DNA of 64,000 nucleotides from Herbaspirillum sp. CF444 (GCF_000282135.1 NZ_AKJW01000018.1:1-64000); one strand, 5' to 3'; positions 46,516 through 55,769 are shown, counted from the stretch's first letter. Numbers and translations: made by a program. Notes: generated by a model not told the origin, from the letters alone.

Positions 46516-46542
46516 GTCTCCACAAAAAACAAAGATGGAGAC
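46516..46542 (+). promoter_or_regulatory. Hairpin that covers the acylase ribosome-binding site
   Basis: GTCTCCA (46516-46522) and TGGAGAC (46536-46542) can form a 7-bp stem with a 13-nt loop. The GGAG Shine-Dalgarno of the acylase gene is in the right arm, five bases before the ATG at 46548, so folding would hide it. Confidence 0.5.
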
Positions 46543-46547
46543 AAGAG

Positions 46548-48983
46548 ATGTCAAAACTGAAACCACTCTCGCTGGCCTTGTTGTTGACTGGTTGCGCCGC
46601 GATGTCGCTCGCGCATGCGGCGGCCGATGGTGCCGCCACCGAAACCCTGCGCGTCCCCGGCCTGTACAAGAAAGCCGAAATCCTCATCGACAAATGGGGC
46701 GTGCCGCACATCTACGCCGCCAGCCAGACCGACGCCTTCTTCGTGCAAGGCTTCAACGCCGCGCGCGATCGCCTGTTCCAGATCGACCTGTGGCGCCGCC
46801 GCGGCCTCGGCCAGCTGTCGGAAGTGTTCGGCCCCGCGTATGTTGCGCAAGACCAGGCCACGCGCCTGTTCCTGTATCGCGGCGACATGCAGCGCGAATG
46901 GGATTCCTACGGCAAGCAGTCGGAACGCGTGGCGACCGCCTTCGTCGCCGGCATCAACGCCTACGTCGATTTCGTCACCGCCCATCCGGAGCGCCTGCCG
47001 TATGAGTTCAGGCAACTCGCCTATCTGCCCGCCAGATGGCGCCCGGAAGACGTGGTGCGCATCCGCAGCCACGGCCTGACGCGCAATCTCAGCAGCGAAG
47101 TGGCGCGCGCCAACGTTGCCTGCAAGGCCGATCTCAAGTCCGATGAAATCCGTTTCGGCCTGACGCCGAAATGGGAGGCGATGATGCCGGAAGGCCTCGA
47201 CCCCTGCCTGCCCAAGGATTTGCTCAAGGTGTTCCAGCTGGCCACGCAAGACGTCAAGATCACCAAGGACAGCCTCAACGCGCGCGCCGACGATCACGGC
47301 GACAGCATCCGGATTGCCGCCGCGGAAAATCTCGAAGAAACCATGGAGGGCAGCAACAACTGGGTGGTCGCGCCATCGAAGTCCGCCACCGGCCGCGCCA
47401 TCATGGCCAACGATCCGCATCGCGCCTATTCGGCGCCGTCGCTGCGCTACATCACGCACCTGAGCGCACCCGGCATGAACGTCATCGGCGCCGGCGAACC
47501 GGCCTTGCCGGGCGTCTCCATCGGCCACAACGGCACGATCGCGTTCGGCCTCACGATTTTCAACATCGATCAGGAAGACCTCTACGTCTACGAGCTCAAT
47601 CCCGACAACCCGAACGAATACAAATATCAGGGCAAGTGGGAGCCCTTCACCGTGTTGCACGAGCAGATCGAGGTCAAGGGCGGTGCACCGGCCTCCGCCG
47701 ATCTGAGCTTCACGCGCCACGGTCCGGTGATCTTCGTCGAGAAGGAAAAGAATCGCGCCTTCGCCGTACGATCAGGCTGGCTGGAGCCGGGCATGTCGCC
47801 GTATTTCGGCAGCATCGACTACATGCGCGCGAAGAACTTCGACTCCTTCAAACGCGCCATGCTCAACTGGGGCGCACCGACCGAGAACCAGGTCTATGCC
47901 GATGTCAAAGGCAACATCGGCTGGGTGCCCGGCGGCCTCGCGCCCAAGCGGCCGAACTGGGACGGCCTGCTGCCGGTGCCGGGCGACGGTCGTTACGAGT
48001 GGGCCGGGTTCTGGCGCGGCGATCAACTGCCGTCGACCTACAATCCGAAGCAGGGCTGGTTCGCCTCCGCCAACCAGATGAACCTGCCGGACGACTATCC
48101 GTATCGGGAGCGCAAGCTCGGTTTCGAATGGACCAACAACTCGCGCTTCACGCGCATCAGCGAAGTGCTGGCATCCCTGAAAAAAGTATCGCTGAAGGAT
48201 TCCATGCGTTTGCAAAACGACGACTTGTCGATCCCGGCACGCCGCCTCGCGGCCTTGCTCAAACCGTTGACTTCCTCCGATGCGCAGACGCAGGCCGCAC
48301 TCAATGTATTCAACGGCTGGGACTATGTCGAACGCGTCGATTCGCCGCAAGCCGCCTTGTATGAAGTCTGGCTCACGCGCCATCTCGGCAAGGCCTTCAA
48401 GGATGCCGTGCTGAGCAAGGAAGCGGCCGCTGCCATGGGCGCACCCGATGTCGCCGTCGTGCTCGACACGCTGGAGCAGCCGCAGACACAGGTACGTCTG
48501 GGCGCCAATGCCGCCGAAGCTGCAAAGAAGCGCGACGACATCATGCTGACCAGTCTCGGCGGCGCGTATGCCGAGATGGTCAAGCTGCAAGGCGACGACG
48601 CCGGCAAATGGCAATGGGGCAAGCTGCATCACAACCTGATGGAGCATCCTCTGGCCGGCGTGGTGGACGAGGCGATGCGCGCGAAGCTCAACGTTGGTCC
48701 GTTGCCGAAACACGGCGGCGCCTATTCGCCGAACCAATCGACTTATCGCCCGAGCGATTTCCGCCAGACCAACGGTCCGTCGTTCCGCGTGGTGGTCGAC
48801 GTCGGCAACTGGGACAACTCGGTGGCGGTCAATTCACCAGGCCAATCGGGCGATCCGGACAGTCCGCATTATCGCGACCTGGCCGACAAGTGGCTCAACG
48901 GCGAATACTTCCCGCTGCTGTATTCGCGCAAGGCGGTGGAGAAGGCGACGACGCAGAGGATCGTTCTGGAACCTGCTCGGTAA
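46548..48983 (+). CDS. Penicillin-acylase-family N-terminal nucleophile hydrolase
   Basis: An 811-residue periplasmic precursor. The signal region LALLLTGCAAMSLAHA contains both a lipobox-like LTGC and a Sec site AHA-A. The family self-cleaves into alpha and beta chains; the expected new N-terminus is Ser269 in MEGSNNW, preceded by Gly, which would be the nucleophile. Asn and Arg blocks of the beta chain (HNGTIAFG, TRHGPV) fit. Relatives hydrolyse beta-lactams, acyl-homoserine lactones or other N-acyl compounds; the substrate is not determined. Its Shine-Dalgarno is in a hairpin. An open frame beginning earlier inside queG is rejected. Confidence 0.9.
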   Translation: MSKLKPLSLALLLTGCAAMSLAHAAADGAATETLRVPGLYKKAEILIDKWGVPHIYAASQTDAFFVQGFNAARDRLFQIDLWRRRGLGQLSEVFGPAYVAQDQATRLFLYRGDMQREWDSYGKQSERVATAFVAGINAYVDFVTAHPERLPYEFRQLAYLPARWRPEDVVRIRSHGLTRNLSSEVARANVACKADLKSDEIRFGLTPKWEAMMPEGLDPCLPKDLLKVFQLATQDVKITKDSLNARADDHGDSIRIAAAENLEETMEGSNNWVVAPSKSATGRAIMANDPHRAYSAPSLRYITHLSAPGMNVIGAGEPALPGVSIGHNGTIAFGLTIFNIDQEDLYVYELNPDNPNEYKYQGKWEPFTVLHEQIEVKGGAPASADLSFTRHGPVIFVEKEKNRAFAVRSGWLEPGMSPYFGSIDYMRAKNFDSFKRAMLNWGAPTENQVYADVKGNIGWVPGGLAPKRPNWDGLLPVPGDGRYEWAGFWRGDQLPSTYNPKQGWFASANQMNLPDDYPYRERKLGFEWTNNSRFTRISEVLASLKKVSLKDSMRLQNDDLSIPARRLAALLKPLTSSDAQTQAALNVFNGWDYVERVDSPQAALYEVWLTRHLGKAFKDAVLSKEAAAAMGAPDVAVVLDTLEQPQTQVRLGANAAEAAKKRDDIMLTSLGGAYAEMVKLQGDDAGKWQWGKLHHNLMEHPLAGVVDEAMRAKLNVGPLPKHGGAYSPNQSTYRPSDFRQTNGPSFRVVVDVGNWDNSVAVNSPGQSGDPDSPHYRDLADKWLNGEYFPLLYSRKAVEKATTQRIVLEPAR

Positions 48984-49006
48984 GATCCTGGGCGTGCGTT
49001 CATCGG

Positions 49007-49049
49007 CAAGACACTGTCGTCCCGGCGAAAGCCGGGACTCAGTGTCTTG
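49007..49049. repeat. REP-like palindromic element with GAAA loop
   Basis: Outer arms CAAGACACTG/CAGTGTCTTG (10 bp) and inner arms TCCCGGC/GCCGGGA flank a GAAA loop, with a small internal bulge. Sequences with a CCCGGCGAAAGCCGGG core are widespread interspersed repeats in betaproteobacteria. It lies between the convergent acylase and SDR genes and may also act as an mRNA end. Confidence 0.65.
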
Positions 49050-49089
49050 ACTGGCGGCCGACACACGCCGCCGTCGACATTCAACCGGC

Positions 49090-49824
49090 TCAGATCAATG
49101 CCACGGCGTCGGCTCCGGCCGCAATGCGAAGCGGTGCTGCGGCATCGGTCGCCGCACGCCACACGGCCTCGCTCACGTCTTGCGCGTGTGTGATTTCCGA
49201 CGATTGTCCCCATGCCTCAAAGACGCGTTGCGCCAGGTCGGCATATGCCTCGGGGATGCTGTTTTGCATGCGTGGCCGGGCGTTTTCACCGAAGCTGGTT
49301 TCTGGCGCTCGTCCCGGCAATACCAGGCTTACGCGCACATTGAATTGCCGCAGCTCCAGCGCCAGGGATTCAGTGAACGCGTTGATCGCGGCCTTGCTTG
49401 CGGTGTACACGGCAAGCAGCGGCAGCGGCTTCAAGGTCACGCTGGAGGTGACGTTCACGATTACCCCGGCCTTGCGTTGCCGGAATTGCGGCAGCACGGC
49501 CTGGGTCATTGCGATGGCGCCGAGGGTGTTGGTCTCAAAGACTGCACGTGCAGTGTCCATCGTCGTGCCTTCGAGGGCGCCCAGCACGCCTATGCCGGCG
49601 TTGTTGACCAGCACGTCGATCGGCCCTGCGGCTTCTACTGCGCGACGAATGCTTTCTGCATCGGTAACATCAAGGGGCAGCATGCGCAAACGCTCGGAAG
49701 CCGGCAGCAGGTCTTCGCGCAGGGTGCGCATCGTGGCGATGACTTGCCAGTCGCGTTCGAGGAAGTAACGAGCGGTATCAAGGCCGAAGCCGGACGAACA
49801 TCCGGTGATCAGGACAGTTTTCAT
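49090..49824 (-). CDS. Short-chain dehydrogenase/reductase
   Basis: A 244-residue classical SDR. The cofactor motif is GCSSGFG (8-14), NNAG follows at about 74-77, and the catalytic residues are Ser127/128, Tyr140 and Lys144 (YTASK). The start at 49824 has AGGAATT upstream; a longer open frame is not supported. It is divergent from an AraC regulator, so it is probably the target of that protein. The substrate cannot be assigned. Confidence 0.9.
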   Translation of the reverse strand: MKTVLITGCSSGFGLDTARYFLERDWQVIATMRTLREDLLPASERLRMLPLDVTDAESIRRAVEAAGPIDVLVNNAGIGVLGALEGTTMDTARAVFETNTLGAIAMTQAVLPQFRQRKAGVIVNVTSSVTLKPLPLLAVYTASKAAINAFTESLALELRQFNVRVSLVLPGRAPETSFGENARPRMQNSIPEAYADLAQRVFEAWGQSSEITHAQDVSEAVWRAATDAAAPLRIAAGADAVALI

Positions 49825-49922
49825 GCGAATTCCTGTAATTGGTGACGGTGAGGGCATGATAGGCCGTCAATGCAGGACCTGCTACAATCAAAAGTCCATT
49901 ATTCATTCGCAAGAGTCTTGTC

Positions 49923-50837
49923 ATGGCCGGCCCTGTCGATCCGCTTGCCGAAGTCGTCACGCTGCTTCGTCCCGAGGCCCCATTCTCGAAAGTCGTCAGT
50001 GGCATCGGCCGCTGGAACGTGCGTCGAGCGGAATTCGGACAGCCTTTCTATTGCGCGATCGTGGAAGGATCCAGCCGCCTGGCCGTTGACGGGCAAGAGT
50101 CGCTCTTGCTGCGGGAGGGCGATTTCGTTCTGATTCCAGCGGCGCGTGGTTTCACCATGTCGAGCCTGGAGCCGACCACCGCCGAAGACGTCGACACGCC
50201 GCCCGTCGTGTCCCCCCATGGCGAAGCCAGGCTTGGTGGCGCGGACGGTCCGCCTGACGTGCGCTTCTTGGTGGGGCACTGCATCTTCGGTTCGCCGGAC
50301 GCGGCGCTGCTGGTGTCTTTGCTGCCGCAACTGGTGCTGGTGCGCGGCGAGCCTCGGCTGGCGACGCTGGTGAAGCTCGTCGGCGATGAATGCCGTGCAT
50401 CGAGGCCCGCGCGCGAGGTCGTCCTGGCGCGTCTGCTGGAAGTCCTTTTGATTGAAGCGCTGCGCTCCACGGCAGGCACTGCGGCGTCGCCGGGTTTGCT
50501 GCGCGGACTTGCCGATGCCCGGCTGGCGCTGGCGATACGGAGGATGCACGAAATCCCGGCCGCGCCGTGGACGGTGGCGCAACTGGCCAGAGAGGCCGCA
50601 CTCTCCCGTTCGGCGTTCTTTGAGCGATTTCGGCGTGCTCTCGGTGTCGCCCCGATGGAGTATCTGCTGGCCTGGCGCATGGCCCTGGCCAAGAACATGC
50701 TGTGCCGCGAAGACGTCGGTATCGCCGAGGTGGCTGCGCGCGTGGGTTATAGCTCCGCCAGCACTTTCAGTGTCGCCTTCACGCGCCACGTCGGTTTGCC
50801 GCCAGCGCGATATGCGCGCGAGCACGCGGCGGCGTGA
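49923..50837 (+). CDS. AraC-family regulator with cupin-type sensor domain
   Basis: A 304-residue regulator. The N-terminal half resembles the cupin_6 domain common among AraC proteins that control SDR or oxidoreductase genes. The C-terminal two helix-turn-helix motifs are at about 215-300 (VAQLAREAALSRSAFFERF and EVAARVGYSSASTFSVAF). A 98-bp spacer separates it from the divergent SDR gene, an arrangement typical of local control. The effector is unknown. Confidence 0.9.
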   Translation: MAGPVDPLAEVVTLLRPEAPFSKVVSGIGRWNVRRAEFGQPFYCAIVEGSSRLAVDGQESLLLREGDFVLIPAARGFTMSSLEPTTAEDVDTPPVVSPHGEARLGGADGPPDVRFLVGHCIFGSPDAALLVSLLPQLVLVRGEPRLATLVKLVGDECRASRPAREVVLARLLEVLLIEALRSTAGTAASPGLLRGLADARLALAIRRMHEIPAAPWTVAQLAREAALSRSAFFERFRRALGVAPMEYLLAWRMALAKNMLCREDVGIAEVAARVGYSSASTFSVAFTRHVGLPPARYAREHAAA

Positions 50838-50889
50838 GGAGCAATTCCCATGATACGAATGGATTCGTTTGAGGTTTTTCCAGGCGCGC

Positions 50890-51780
50890 CTAGTGCACCA
50901 GCGTCAGCCAGAACGGAATCGTCACCGCCGACACCAGCGTGCCGAGCGAAATCAGGAAGGCCGTCACCGGTCCGTTGCCGCCCATGCGCGCGGCGAGGAT
51001 GTAGCAGCTCGAGGCCGTCGGCAGCGAGCAGAACAGCACGACGATCTGCAGTTGCAGATCCAGCAGCCCGATCCAGCGTCCCAGGCAATAGGCCACAGCC
51101 GGCACGGCCAGTAATTTGATGGCCGTGAAATACGCCGACATCAGTTTGCCTTCGCGCATGCCCGACAAGCGCAAACCTGCGCCGACCATCAGCAGGCCGG
51201 TTGCAATGGAGGCGCTGCCCAGCCGCGACAGTACGGCGCCGGCGACTTCCGGCAAGGTCAGGCCGCAGATGCTGAACAACAGGCCCGAGCCGGTGGCGAT
51301 CAGCAATGGATTTTTGCCGAGTTCTTTAAGCAGATTGCCGTTGCGATGCGCCAGCGCATGCACCGCCGCCATATTGCAGAGCGGCACGCCGAAGCCGATC
51401 AGCAAGGCCATCAGGCCCACGCCTTCTTCGCCGGCCAGGCGCGAGGCGATCGCCAGCGCGATGTAGGAGTTGAAGCGGAAGGCCGTCTGCATGCCCGATT
51501 CGTAGGTCATCGGGCTGGCCTTGATGAAGGGTTTGCCTATCCATGTCAGCGCAATGCCCGCCAGCAGCGACAACACGCCGACCTGCAAAAACTTGCCGGT
51601 GGTCTCCAGATGCAATTGCAAACGCGCCGTCGAGTAAAACAGCAGTGCGGGGAACAGCAGGTAGTAGACCAGTTTTTCCATGCCGGTCCAGAAGTCGTCG
51701 CCCCAGTTGGTGATGCGGTAAATCACCACGCCCATCAGGATGAGCGAAAAATCGGGGAGGAGAAGCGAAGCAACTTGCAT
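50890..51780 (-). CDS. AEC-family transporter
   Basis: A 296-residue membrane protein with about ten hydrophobic segments, of the auxin-efflux-carrier family that includes malonate and malate transporters. The start lies nine bases after the end of the DctR-type regulator gene, so it is co-transcribed with dctSR. That context favours a dicarboxylate or related substrate, but this is inference. It ends convergently with the AraC gene. Confidence 0.88.
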   Translation of the reverse strand: MQVASLLLPDFSLILMGVVIYRITNWGDDFWTGMEKLVYYLLFPALLFYSTARLQLHLETTGKFLQVGVLSLLAGIALTWIGKPFIKASPMTYESGMQTAFRFNSYIALAIASRLAGEEGVGLMALLIGFGVPLCNMAAVHALAHRNGNLLKELGKNPLLIATGSGLLFSICGLTLPEVAGAVLSRLGSASIATGLLMVGAGLRLSGMREGKLMSAYFTAIKLLAVPAVAYCLGRWIGLLDLQLQIVVLFCSLPTASSCYILAARMGGNGPVTAFLISLGTLVSAVTIPFWLTLVH

Positions 51781-51789
51781 GGTGTCTTT

Positions 51790-52380
51790 TTACTTGAGCA
51801 GACGCGCCAGTTCGACCGCGGTCTTGACGTTCATCTTGTCGAAAATATGAGCACGATGGACTTCCACCGTGCGCATGCTGATTCCGAGTTCGTCGGCGAT
51901 GATCTTGTTCATCTTGCCGGCGAGGATCAGGTCGAGCACTTCGCGCTCGCGCGTCGACAGCGCTTCAAGCCGGGCACGCACGGCATCCTGTTCGCCGGTT
52001 GCCAGCGAGGCCGTTAGCGCCTCCAGCACGCGATCCATCAGCTGGTTGTCGTTGAAGGGTTTTTCAAAGAAATCGAAGGCGCCGTTCTTGAGCATGTCGA
52101 CCGCCATCGGCACGTCGCCGTGGCCGGTCAGGAAAATCACCGGGCGTCGCCGCGTGATGCCGCGGTCCTTCAATGCATCGAACAACGCCACGCCGCTCTG
52201 GTCGGGCATGCGCACGTCCAGCAGGATGCATTCGCCTTGCGGGTCGAGCTCGCGCGTCTGTTCCATCGCCGCCAGGAACTCGGCGCCGCTGGCATAGGCG
52301 GTCGCCGCGATGGCGCGCGATTGCGCCAGCCATGTGAGCGAATCGCGAATGATTTCTTCGTCGTCAACAATGTGCAGCAT
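51790..52380 (-). CDS. dctR: Response regulator of the FixJ/DctR type
   Basis: A 196-residue two-component regulator. The receiver domain has the acidic pair Asp6-Asp7, phospho-acceptor Asp55 (ILLDVRMP), Thr85 and Lys107 (EKPF). A LuxR-type helix-turn-helix follows (about 137-196, SMRTVEVHRAHIFDKM). Together with the histidine kinase encoded just upstream (51 bp) and the divergent TRAP genes it should control C4-dicarboxylate uptake. The symbol is assigned from context and family rather than one-to-one orthology. Confidence 0.87.
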   Translation of the reverse strand: MLHIVDDEEIIRDSLTWLAQSRAIAATAYASGAEFLAAMEQTRELDPQGECILLDVRMPDQSGVALFDALKDRGITRRRPVIFLTGHGDVPMAVDMLKNGAFDFFEKPFNDNQLMDRVLEALTASLATGEQDAVRARLEALSTREREVLDLILAGKMNKIIADELGISMRTVEVHRAHIFDKMNVKTAVELARLLK

Positions 52381-52431
52381 CGGATGAGTGAGTTTGCGAC
52401 GCTCTGCCTTGGCGGGCGTCTTTGTTTTTAT

Positions 52432-54447
52432 TCAATTGGCGGAGCCCTGCGCAGGCAGGGAGAAGCGGAAGATTGTACCTCCTGTGGGATTGTTGGCATA
52501 GGTCAGCGTGCCGCCGTGGAATTCGATGGTGGTGCGGCAGATGTTCAGGCCCATGCCCATGCCCTCGGCCTTGGTCGAGAAAAACGGTGAAAACAGGCCG
52601 GCCGCCACCTCGGGCGGAATCCCGTGGCCCTGGTCGATGACGGAGACGATGATAGCCTGCTGGCTCGATTGCGCCGACGAGGTGTTGCGATCCAGCGCCG
52701 CGGAGATGCGCAGGATGCGGCGCTCCGGCGCGATCGCCGCCATCGCCTGGATGGCGTTGCGGGTCAGGTTCAGCAGCACTTGTTCGAGCAGCACGGCGTC
52801 GCCCAGCACGTTCGGCAGGTTGACGGGGATGGCGGTCTGCAGCACCACCAGGAATTGCTGCGCCTGCAGTTCGATCAGCGGCGTGACGTTGTCGACGATG
52901 TTCTTGATCGAAATCGGCTGGCGTTCCGGTTCGCGTTTCTTGACGAACTGATGCACGCTGCGGATGACGTTGCCGGCGCGTTGCGCCTGGGTGTTGATTT
53001 TCTCCAATGCGGGTTGCAGCGAGGTCGGGTCGAGCGCGCCGTTCTGCATCATGTTGAGCGCGCCGGTGGTGTAGCTGGAGATGGCGGCCAGCGGCTGGTT
53101 CAGTTCATGCGCCAGCGTCGAGGCGAGCTCGCCCATGCTGGCCAGGCGCGCGCTGGCTTGCAGTTTTTCTTCCTGCATGCGGTTGAGGTCTTCGGCGCGC
53201 TTGCGATCGCTGATGTCGAGGATGGAACCCATCCAGCCGGTCTGCTTGCCGTTCTGGTCCACCAGCGGCGATTCGAAAATCAGTACCGGAAAACGTTCGC
53301 CGTCGATGCGTTGGAAGATGGTTTCGAATTGCGGCGTGACGCGGCCGGCCAGCACGTTGGAGAAGCGCTCCTGATATTCGTCCATGGCTTCCGGCGCCCA
53401 GTAGGGCATCGGCGGGATCTTGCCGACCAGCTCGTCGGCGGCAATCCCGACCATTTTGCAGAAAGCCGGGTTGACGTAGGTGATGCGGCCTTCCAGGTCG
53501 CGCGCGCGCATGCCGGTCACCAGCGAGTTTTCCATCGCGCTGCGGAAAGAGACTTCGTTGACCAGCGCATCTTCGGCCGTCATGCGCCGGTTGATGTCGC
53601 GCCACAGCGCCCACAGGCTCCACAGCAAGCCCAGCGACAGCACGATGACCGAGCCGACCAGCAGGTTGGGCAGCAGCTTGGGCGCGCTCTTGGTGCTGTT
53701 GGTGTGCAGTCGCAGGGTCAGTCCCGGCAACTCCAGTTCGCGGCGATGGGTGTAGACGTTCAGGCCGGGACCGCCGGCGGTGCGGCGCGCCACGACTTTG
53801 TCGTCGGTGTCGGTAAGGACGATTTCGTTGTCCTGGGCAAACCACCACGGCACCATTTCGTTGAGCACGCGCGAGACCGAATAGCTGGCGACCACGCTGC
53901 CGATGTAGTGGTTGTCGCGAAACAGCGGGATGTGATAGTCCATCAGGACCGGCTCGGCGATGCCGGGCGGCACGGCGGGGGCGCTGTACATCGGGCGGCG
54001 GATGATGCGCGCGTTGTGATCGGTTTGCTGCGATTGTTCGGACAGGCCGTTGCGCGCTACCGGGAAATCGTCGGTCGAGGCGACTGGGTGGCCGTCGGCA
54101 TTGAACCAGGTGACGCGGTAGAACTCGCGGTTGTTGCGCAGCAGCGCGTTGAGACGGATGCGGAACTGGTCTTTCTTCAAGCGATCATTGATGATTTCAC
54201 GACCGATCAGCCGCATGCTTTCATCGTCGCGGCTCAACTGGAAACGGATGGCCTGTTCAACCCAGAGCGAGTCGGCGATCAATTGCTCCTGCCGTTCGCT
54301 GGACTCCATCTGCTGCGCCTGGCGCGGCAACCAGATCAGCGTCATGAGGAATAGCAGCACCAGCAGGATGGGCATGACCCAGCGCAGCAGATGGCGGCGT
54401 CCGGGAGACAGCAAATGAGAGGGCGAAGAAATGTGCGGCGAGGTCAT
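52432..54447 (-). CDS. dctS: Sensor histidine kinase of the DctS type
   Basis: A 671-residue membrane kinase. TM1 (about 22-40), a periplasmic sensor region (about 41-260, double-Cache-like) and TM2 (about 262-283) are followed by a PAS domain (about 298-415), the HisKA H-box with His447 (LAHELNQPL) and a HATPase domain (DQGHGIPP and the GMGMGLN loop). This fits sensors of C4-dicarboxylates such as DctS of Rhodobacter. It heads the leftward operon dctS-dctR-AEC transporter and is divergent from dctPQM, with a 196-bp spacer. Confidence 0.87.
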   Translation of the reverse strand: MTSPHISSPSHLLSPGRRHLLRWVMPILLVLLFLMTLIWLPRQAQQMESSERQEQLIADSLWVEQAIRFQLSRDDESMRLIGREIINDRLKKDQFRIRLNALLRNNREFYRVTWFNADGHPVASTDDFPVARNGLSEQSQQTDHNARIIRRPMYSAPAVPPGIAEPVLMDYHIPLFRDNHYIGSVVASYSVSRVLNEMVPWWFAQDNEIVLTDTDDKVVARRTAGGPGLNVYTHRRELELPGLTLRLHTNSTKSAPKLLPNLLVGSVIVLSLGLLWSLWALWRDINRRMTAEDALVNEVSFRSAMENSLVTGMRARDLEGRITYVNPAFCKMVGIAADELVGKIPPMPYWAPEAMDEYQERFSNVLAGRVTPQFETIFQRIDGERFPVLIFESPLVDQNGKQTGWMGSILDISDRKRAEDLNRMQEEKLQASARLASMGELASTLAHELNQPLAAISSYTTGALNMMQNGALDPTSLQPALEKINTQAQRAGNVIRSVHQFVKKREPERQPISIKNIVDNVTPLIELQAQQFLVVLQTAIPVNLPNVLGDAVLLEQVLLNLTRNAIQAMAAIAPERRILRISAALDRNTSSAQSSQQAIIVSVIDQGHGIPPEVAAGLFSPFFSTKAEGMGMGLNICRTTIEFHGGTLTYANNPTGGTIFRFSLPAQGSAN

Positions 54448-54643
54448 GGCGCCCAGTTTGGCATTGAAGATGAAGTGCGCCTAGTTTAGCGTGCTTATGG
54501 CGCGCCGGGAGGGTGGCGCCGGATGATGCGGCGCATCATGCAGATTGTGGTTATCCACACTTGTGGGGTGATTTCTTCATGGCAAAATGCGCTCAAGTCA
54601 GAATTGCGGCTACCTATTTCTATAACCATAAAAGGGGACAACA

Positions 54644-55648
54644 ATGAAACTCAAATCGTTGGTATTTGCGCTTTCCGCGGCAACCATCATTGCCGGCAAT
54701 GCATTCGCGCAAGCGCCCATTCTGATTAAATTCAGTCACGTCGTCGCCAACGACACGCCCAAAGGCAAGGCCGCCGAACGCTTCAAGGAGCTGGCCGAGA
54801 AAGCCACCAAAGGCCGCGTGAAGATCGAGGTCTATCCGAACAGCACGCTTTACAAGGACAAGGAAGAACTGGAAGCGCTGCAACTGGGCGCCGTGCAGAT
54901 GCTGGCGCCGTCGCTGGCCAAGTTCGGTCCCTTGGGCGTGAAGGAATTCGAAGTCTTCGACCTGCCCTATATTTTCCCGAACAAGGAAGTGCTGTATCGC
55001 GTGACCGAAGGCCCGATCGGCAAAGACCTGTTCAAGAAGCTGGAGCCGAAGGGCATCACCGGCCTGGCATACTGGGACAACGGTTTCAAGGTCATGTCGG
55101 CCAACAAGCCGCTGCACGTGCCGGCTGATTTTCGCGGCCTGAAGATGCGCATCCAGTCGTCCAAGGTGCTCGACGCGCAGATGCGCGCGCTGGGCGCGAA
55201 TCCGCAAGTGCTGGCCTTCTCCGAGGTGTATCAGGCGTTGCAGACCGGCGTGGTCGACGGCACCGAGAATCCGCCATCGAACCTCTATACCCAGAAGATG
55301 CATGAGGTGCAGAAGCACGTGACCGTCTCCGATCACGGCTACCTGGGTTATGCGGTCATCGTCAACAAGAAGTTCTGGGACGGCTTGCCGCCTGACATCC
55401 GCACCGCGCTCGAAGGCGCGATGAAGGACGCCACCAAGTACGCCAATGCCATTGCGCAGCAAGAAAACGATTCAGCGCTGGCCGCCGTGCAAAAGACCGG
55501 CAAAACTACGATCTATCGCCTCAACGACAAGGAAAAAGTCGAATGGCGCAAAGCCCTGGCGCCGGTGCAAGCGCAAATGGCCGACCGTATCGGTAAGGAC
55601 CTGATCGCGGCAGTGAACAAGGAAGCGGCTGCGCTGGGTCAGAAGTAA
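54644..55648 (+). CDS. dctP: TRAP C4-dicarboxylate-binding periplasmic protein
   Basis: Periplasmic solute-binding protein of a TRAP transporter, 334 residues. The signal peptide ends near NAFAQA (about 23). The GLKMRIQSSKVLDAQ segment carries the conserved Arg that binds the substrate carboxylate, and GANPQVLAFSEVYQALQTGVVDG is the DctP family signature. AAGGGG precedes the ATG. dctQ and dctM follow; a hairpin in the 121-bp dctP-dctQ spacer could favour higher dctP levels. C4-dicarboxylate specificity rests on the family and on the divergent dctSR. Confidence 0.92.
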   Translation: MKLKSLVFALSAATIIAGNAFAQAPILIKFSHVVANDTPKGKAAERFKELAEKATKGRVKIEVYPNSTLYKDKEELEALQLGAVQMLAPSLAKFGPLGVKEFEVFDLPYIFPNKEVLYRVTEGPIGKDLFKKLEPKGITGLAYWDNGFKVMSANKPLHVPADFRGLKMRIQSSKVLDAQMRALGANPQVLAFSEVYQALQTGVVDGTENPPSNLYTQKMHEVQKHVTVSDHGYLGYAVIVNKKFWDGLPPDIRTALEGAMKDATKYANAIAQQENDSALAAVQKTGKTTIYRLNDKEKVEWRKALAPVQAQMADRIGKDLIAAVNKEAAALGQK

Positions 55649-55688
55649 GTCGTAAATCGGGTCAGAAATAAGAATGTTCCAAGAACTG

Positions 55689-55715
55689 CCGGCGCAGGGC
55701 ATTGCCCTGCGCCGG
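55689..55715 (+). other. Intercistronic hairpin between dctP and dctQ
   Basis: A perfect 12-bp stem CCGGCGCAGGGC/GCCCTGCGCCGG with a 3-nt loop, 40 bases after the dctP stop. It is followed by GAAAAAAT, not T-rich, so it should protect or process the mRNA rather than end it. Confidence 0.7.
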
Positions 55716-55769
55716 GAAAAAATACTGACAGGGAAGGGCAAGTTTTACTTCCCCCACTGAGGAGACACG

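Noticed and set aside
46017-46547. Upstream part of the long open frame leading into the acylase gene
   Set aside because: It overlaps queG in another frame, is Arg-rich, and a signal peptide with a good ribosome-binding site begins at 46548.
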